From an uncultured Lachnospiraceae bacterium (GTDB lineage: Bacteria > Bacillota > Clostridia > Lachnospirales > Lachnospiraceae), in assembly GCA_910588875.1 (NCBI GenBank), contig CAJURT010000080.1, positions 1 through 7,535 of the forward strand: a stretch of DNA of 7,535 nucleotides, given 5' to 3'. How positions within the stretch are numbered: the first letter of the stretch is position 1; each line of letters begins with the position of its first letter. Made by a program: the position numbers and the translations under genes. The notes beneath the pieces were generated by a model. The model was not told the origin of the DNA. It made no database searches and saw nothing but the letters and a program-made list of their open reading frames with translations. Below, in pieces: positions 6,568-7,535 of this stretch.

Positions 6568-7535
6568 CTAATCCCTGCATGCCAGCAGTTCCTCGAACCC
6601 CTCCATGGTAACCAGGATCTTCCGGGGCTTTGTCCCTTCCTCATCCCCCACCACCCCGGCCTCTGCCAGCTGGTCCATAATCCGGGCCGCACGGTTAAAC
6701 CCAATCTTGAACATCCGCTGCAGCATGCCGATGGAGGCCTTGTCCTTTTCAATGATAAATCTGCCGGCCTGTTCAAAATACTCATCCCTGCCGCTGCCGC
6801 CGCTGCTGCCTCCTCCAGGCCCTGCCGCCGGGGCAGCATTCATCTGCCTCTCCACATCCGGGTCATATCCGGCTTCCAGGCCCTGGCCGGTGAGGAATTC
6901 CACCACCTTCTGCACCTCCGAATCCGATACAAATGCCCCCTGTACCCGCTGTGGCTTGGGGATCCCTGACGGGAAAAACAGCATGTCTCCCTTTCCTAGC
7001 AGCTTCTCCGCCCCATACATATCAATGATCGTCCGGGAATCCACCCCTGAGGACACAGAAAAGGCAATCCGGGAGGGCACATTTGCCTTGATCAGGCCTG
7101 TGATTACATTGACAGACGGCCTCTGGGTTGCAATCACCAAATGGATCCCCGCCGCACGGGCCAGCTGTGCCAGGCGGCAGATGGCATCCTCCACCTCACC
7201 GGGCGCCACCATCATAAGATCTGCCAACTCGTCCACAATAATCACAATCTGCGGCATCTTTTTCGGCCTTTCCTGTTCCGGCACATCTCCCAGGCGGTCA
7301 ATCCTGGCATTGTAGCCGCTCAGGTTACGCACATTGCACTCGGCAAATTTTTTGTAACGGTCCTGCATCTCCACCACCGCCCAGTTGAGGGCTCCGGAAG
7401 CCTTTTTCGGATCCGTCACCACCGGGATCAGCAGATGGGGGATGCCATTGTAGACACTCAGTTCCACCACCTTCGGATCCACCATGATCAGTTTCACATC
7501 CTCCGGGCTTGACTTAAACAAAATACTCATAATCA
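6568..7535 (-). CDS. ftsK: FtsK/SpoIIIE family DNA translocase, C-terminal part (5' end outside window)
   Basis: This is the C-terminal part of a hexameric, ATP-driven DNA pump that moves chromosomal DNA through the closing septum. About 322 codons are visible and the frame stays open to the right edge. The Met at 7530 is internal: the protein there reads I-M-S-I-L-F, a segment that in this family lies just after the Walker A loop, so Walker A and the membrane domain are outside the window. Counting from that Met, VDPKVVELSVYNGIPHLLIP lies at residues 17-36, Walker B (IVIIVDELADLMM) at 95-107 and IATQRPSVNVITG at 133-145. An Ala/Gly/Ser-rich linker spans about 232-248. The winged-helix gamma domain, which reads DNA polarity sequences, is at about 249-310. 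The stop is TAG. It is the first gene of the visible run and is followed 49 bases later by fhs. FtsK and SpoIIIE cannot be told apart from this fragment; family assignment is secure. Confidence 0.96.
   Translation of the reverse strand, partial: IMSILFKSSPEDVKLIMVDPKVVELSVYNGIPHLLIPVVTDPKKASGALNWAVVEMQDRYKKFAECNVRNLSGYNARIDRLGDVPEQERPKKMPQIVIIVDELADLMMVAPGEVEDAICRLAQLARAAGIHLVIATQRPSVNVITGLIKANVPSRIAFSVSSGVDSRTIIDMYGAEKLLGKGDMLFFPSGIPKPQRVQGAFVSDSEVQKVVEFLTGQGLEAGYDPDVERQMNAAPAAGPGGGSSGGSGRDEYFEQAGRFIIEKDKASIGMLQRMFKIGFNRAARIMDQLAEAGVVGDEEGTKPRKILVTMEGFEELLACRD
6791..6816 (-). repeat. Short GC-rich triplet-like tract in the ftsK linker
   Basis: A run of CCG, CTG and CCT triplets encodes the Gly/Ser-rich linker between the motor and the gamma domain of the translocase. 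It is an imperfect, short low-complexity tract that could vary in length between strains, with effect only on linker length. Confidence 0.35.

Noticed and set aside
6519..6839. In-frame extension of fhs to an upstream Met at 6839
   Set aside because: The extra 107 residues are antisense-like junk in composition (Arg, Trp, Gly rich), overlap the conserved end of ftsK in another frame, and the strong ribosome binding site and family start both point to 6518.
1..7535. Mobile elements, CRISPR arrays, tRNA or rRNA genes, riboswitches, defence or biosynthetic systems
   Set aside because: The window is filled by five housekeeping genes with gaps of 12-49 bases; no repeat arrays, transposase or integrase motifs, or structured RNA elements were seen.

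Overview
The window is a densely packed, single-strand stretch of a bacterial core chromosome. Five protein-coding genes all lie on the minus strand, so in the direction of transcription they read from high to low coordinates: an FtsK/SpoIIIE-family DNA translocase (5' end outside the window), fhs (formate--tetrahydrofolate ligase), murE, murF and priA (3' end outside the window). Gaps between genes are about 49, 25, 12 and 33 bases. Each of the four internal starts has a strong AGGAGG-type ribosome binding site, and no intrinsic terminator is visible, so the set reads as one operon or part of one.

The organism is most likely a GC-rich member of the Clostridia, with Lachnospiraceae as the best guess. 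The reasons are the strong AGGAGG Shine-Dalgarno sequences, the clostridial flavour of the MurE, PriA and FtsK sequences, and a full-length formate--THF ligase, which is typical of anaerobic Firmicutes. Third codon positions are strongly biased to G and C (CTG, GTG, CGG, GCC). This bias also leaves long open frames on the opposite strand that are not genes. I cannot name a genus from the sequence.

Layout from right to left: 7535-6568, FtsK motor C-terminal half plus DNA-binding gamma domain; 6518-4848, Fhs; 4822-3362, MurE; 3349-1985, MurF; 1951 to the left edge, PriA through almost all of its helicase domains. No tRNA, rRNA, CRISPR, insertion sequence or phage gene was seen, and there is no gene-free stretch longer than about 50 bases.

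Functionally the cluster joins chromosome segregation (FtsK), one-carbon supply for purine and formyl-Met synthesis (Fhs), two consecutive cytoplasmic steps of peptidoglycan precursor synthesis (MurE, then MurF) and replication-fork restart (PriA). These are housekeeping functions. I found no convincing new biological system. The points most worth a second look are an abrupt AT-rich patch inside the 3' part of priA at the left edge, a MurE with a non-standard amino-acid-selection motif and insertion near its carbamylated lysine, a Gln replacing a usually conserved Arg in the MurF N-terminal domain, and an orphan Shine-Dalgarno directly after ftsK.
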